Assembly (NCBI GenBank): GCA_035690495.1
Contig: DASSKK010000083.1
Span: 1-60,945 of the forward strand
DNA: 60,945 bases
Direction of reading: 5' to 3'
Source: DASSKK01 sp035690495
GTDB lineage: Bacteria; Actinomycetota; Actinomycetes; Propionibacteriales; Nocardioidaceae
The notes beneath the pieces are model-generated. The model was not told where the DNA came from and ran no database searches. It was given only the letters and a program-made list of their open reading frames with translations. This document shows, piece after piece, positions 60,827 through 60,945 of this stretch. Every line of letters starts with the position of its first letter. Positions within the stretch are counted from its first letter, which is position 1. Made by a program: the position numbers and the translations under genes.

Positions 60827-60945
60827 CTACGCGACGAGCGGGATGTCGCCTGTGGCGTAGCGGGACTGGTGGACTCGCTGTCGTTCCTGGTTGAGGTGGA
60901 AGCGCCAGTAGGCGTCGAAGTCGCCGTTGGCGCGTACGGCTCGTA
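60827..60945 (-). mobile_element. C-terminus of a transposase (ISKra4-like), cut by window edge
   Basis: Thirty-eight codons read AVRANGDFDAYWRFHLNQER, then VHQSRYATGDIPLVA and a stop. A GDFD-YW-FH tail of this kind is, as far as I recall, the end of ISKra4-type transposases in actinobacteria. The main body lies outside the window, so the family call is tentative. Confidence 0.45.

Noticed and set aside
1..60945. tRNA or rRNA genes at integration boundaries
   Set aside because: No tRNA-like cloverleaf or rRNA sequence was recognised by eye; a covariance-model search could still find one.

Overview
The window is high-GC DNA from an actinobacterium. The block glnE, class I amidotransferase, glnA2, nadE, panB (44.4-52.4 kb), the mycothiol-dependent maleylpyruvate isomerase-type enzyme, the many GTG starts and the lysine-rich H1-like protein fit the order Propionibacteriales, probably Nocardioidaceae. 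That placement is inferred from gene content; no rRNA or tRNA gene was seen.

Layout. (1) 0-2 kb: the start of an IS3-type transposase and a HerA-like ATPase with N-terminal membrane segments. (2) 2-19.3 kb: a probable integrative mobilizable element with integrase and excisionase genes on the left. It carries a three-gene operon (PLD plus SNF2-type helicase, N6-adenine DNA methyltransferase, coiled-coil PD-(D/E)XK-like nuclease) that looks like a restriction or phage-defence system. Next come a MobF relaxase, an AbiEi-MntA fusion with its HepT partner behind a 14-bp-arm palindrome, a divergent regulator pair and an EcsC/TerB-like protein. No type IV secretion genes are present. (3) 19.4-31.1 kb: a scarred accessory region with integrase remnants, att-like repeats, truncated genes, toxin-antitoxin genes and a tandem family of seven RibD-C/DHFR-like genes, most of them broken. 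One extra RibD fragment lies inverted 5 kb away.

(4) 31.3-43.4 kb: an intact sugar-acid catabolic cluster. It has an ABC importer without its own ATPase, a LysR regulator, glucarate dehydratase, talarate/galactarate-type dehydratase, 5-keto-4-deoxyglucarate dehydratase and a ketoglutarate-semialdehyde dehydrogenase (diacid branch to 2-oxoglutarate). A galactonate dehydratase, KDG-type kinase and KDPGal aldolase form an aldonate branch to pyruvate and a triose phosphate. Two promoters, for the importer/regulator and for the kdgD operon, share a GATGCC-N5-GGCATC-type box about 65 bp upstream of the predicted transcription start, the classic LysR recognition position. (5) 43.5-53.8 kb: housekeeping and nitrogen genes, flanked by strong hairpins. 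(6) 54-60.9 kb: an IS3 remnant, another att-like scar, a Phd/RelE pair, a MacB-type ABC exporter, a multiply frameshifted secreted/beta-propeller-like gene, and the end of a second transposase at the window edge.

The most promising candidates for something undescribed are the helicase-methyltransferase-nuclease operon at 3.8-11.3 kb and the AbiEi-MntA/HepT fusion module at 15.0-16.5 kb. All assignments come from reading translated sequence and motifs; no database search was run.
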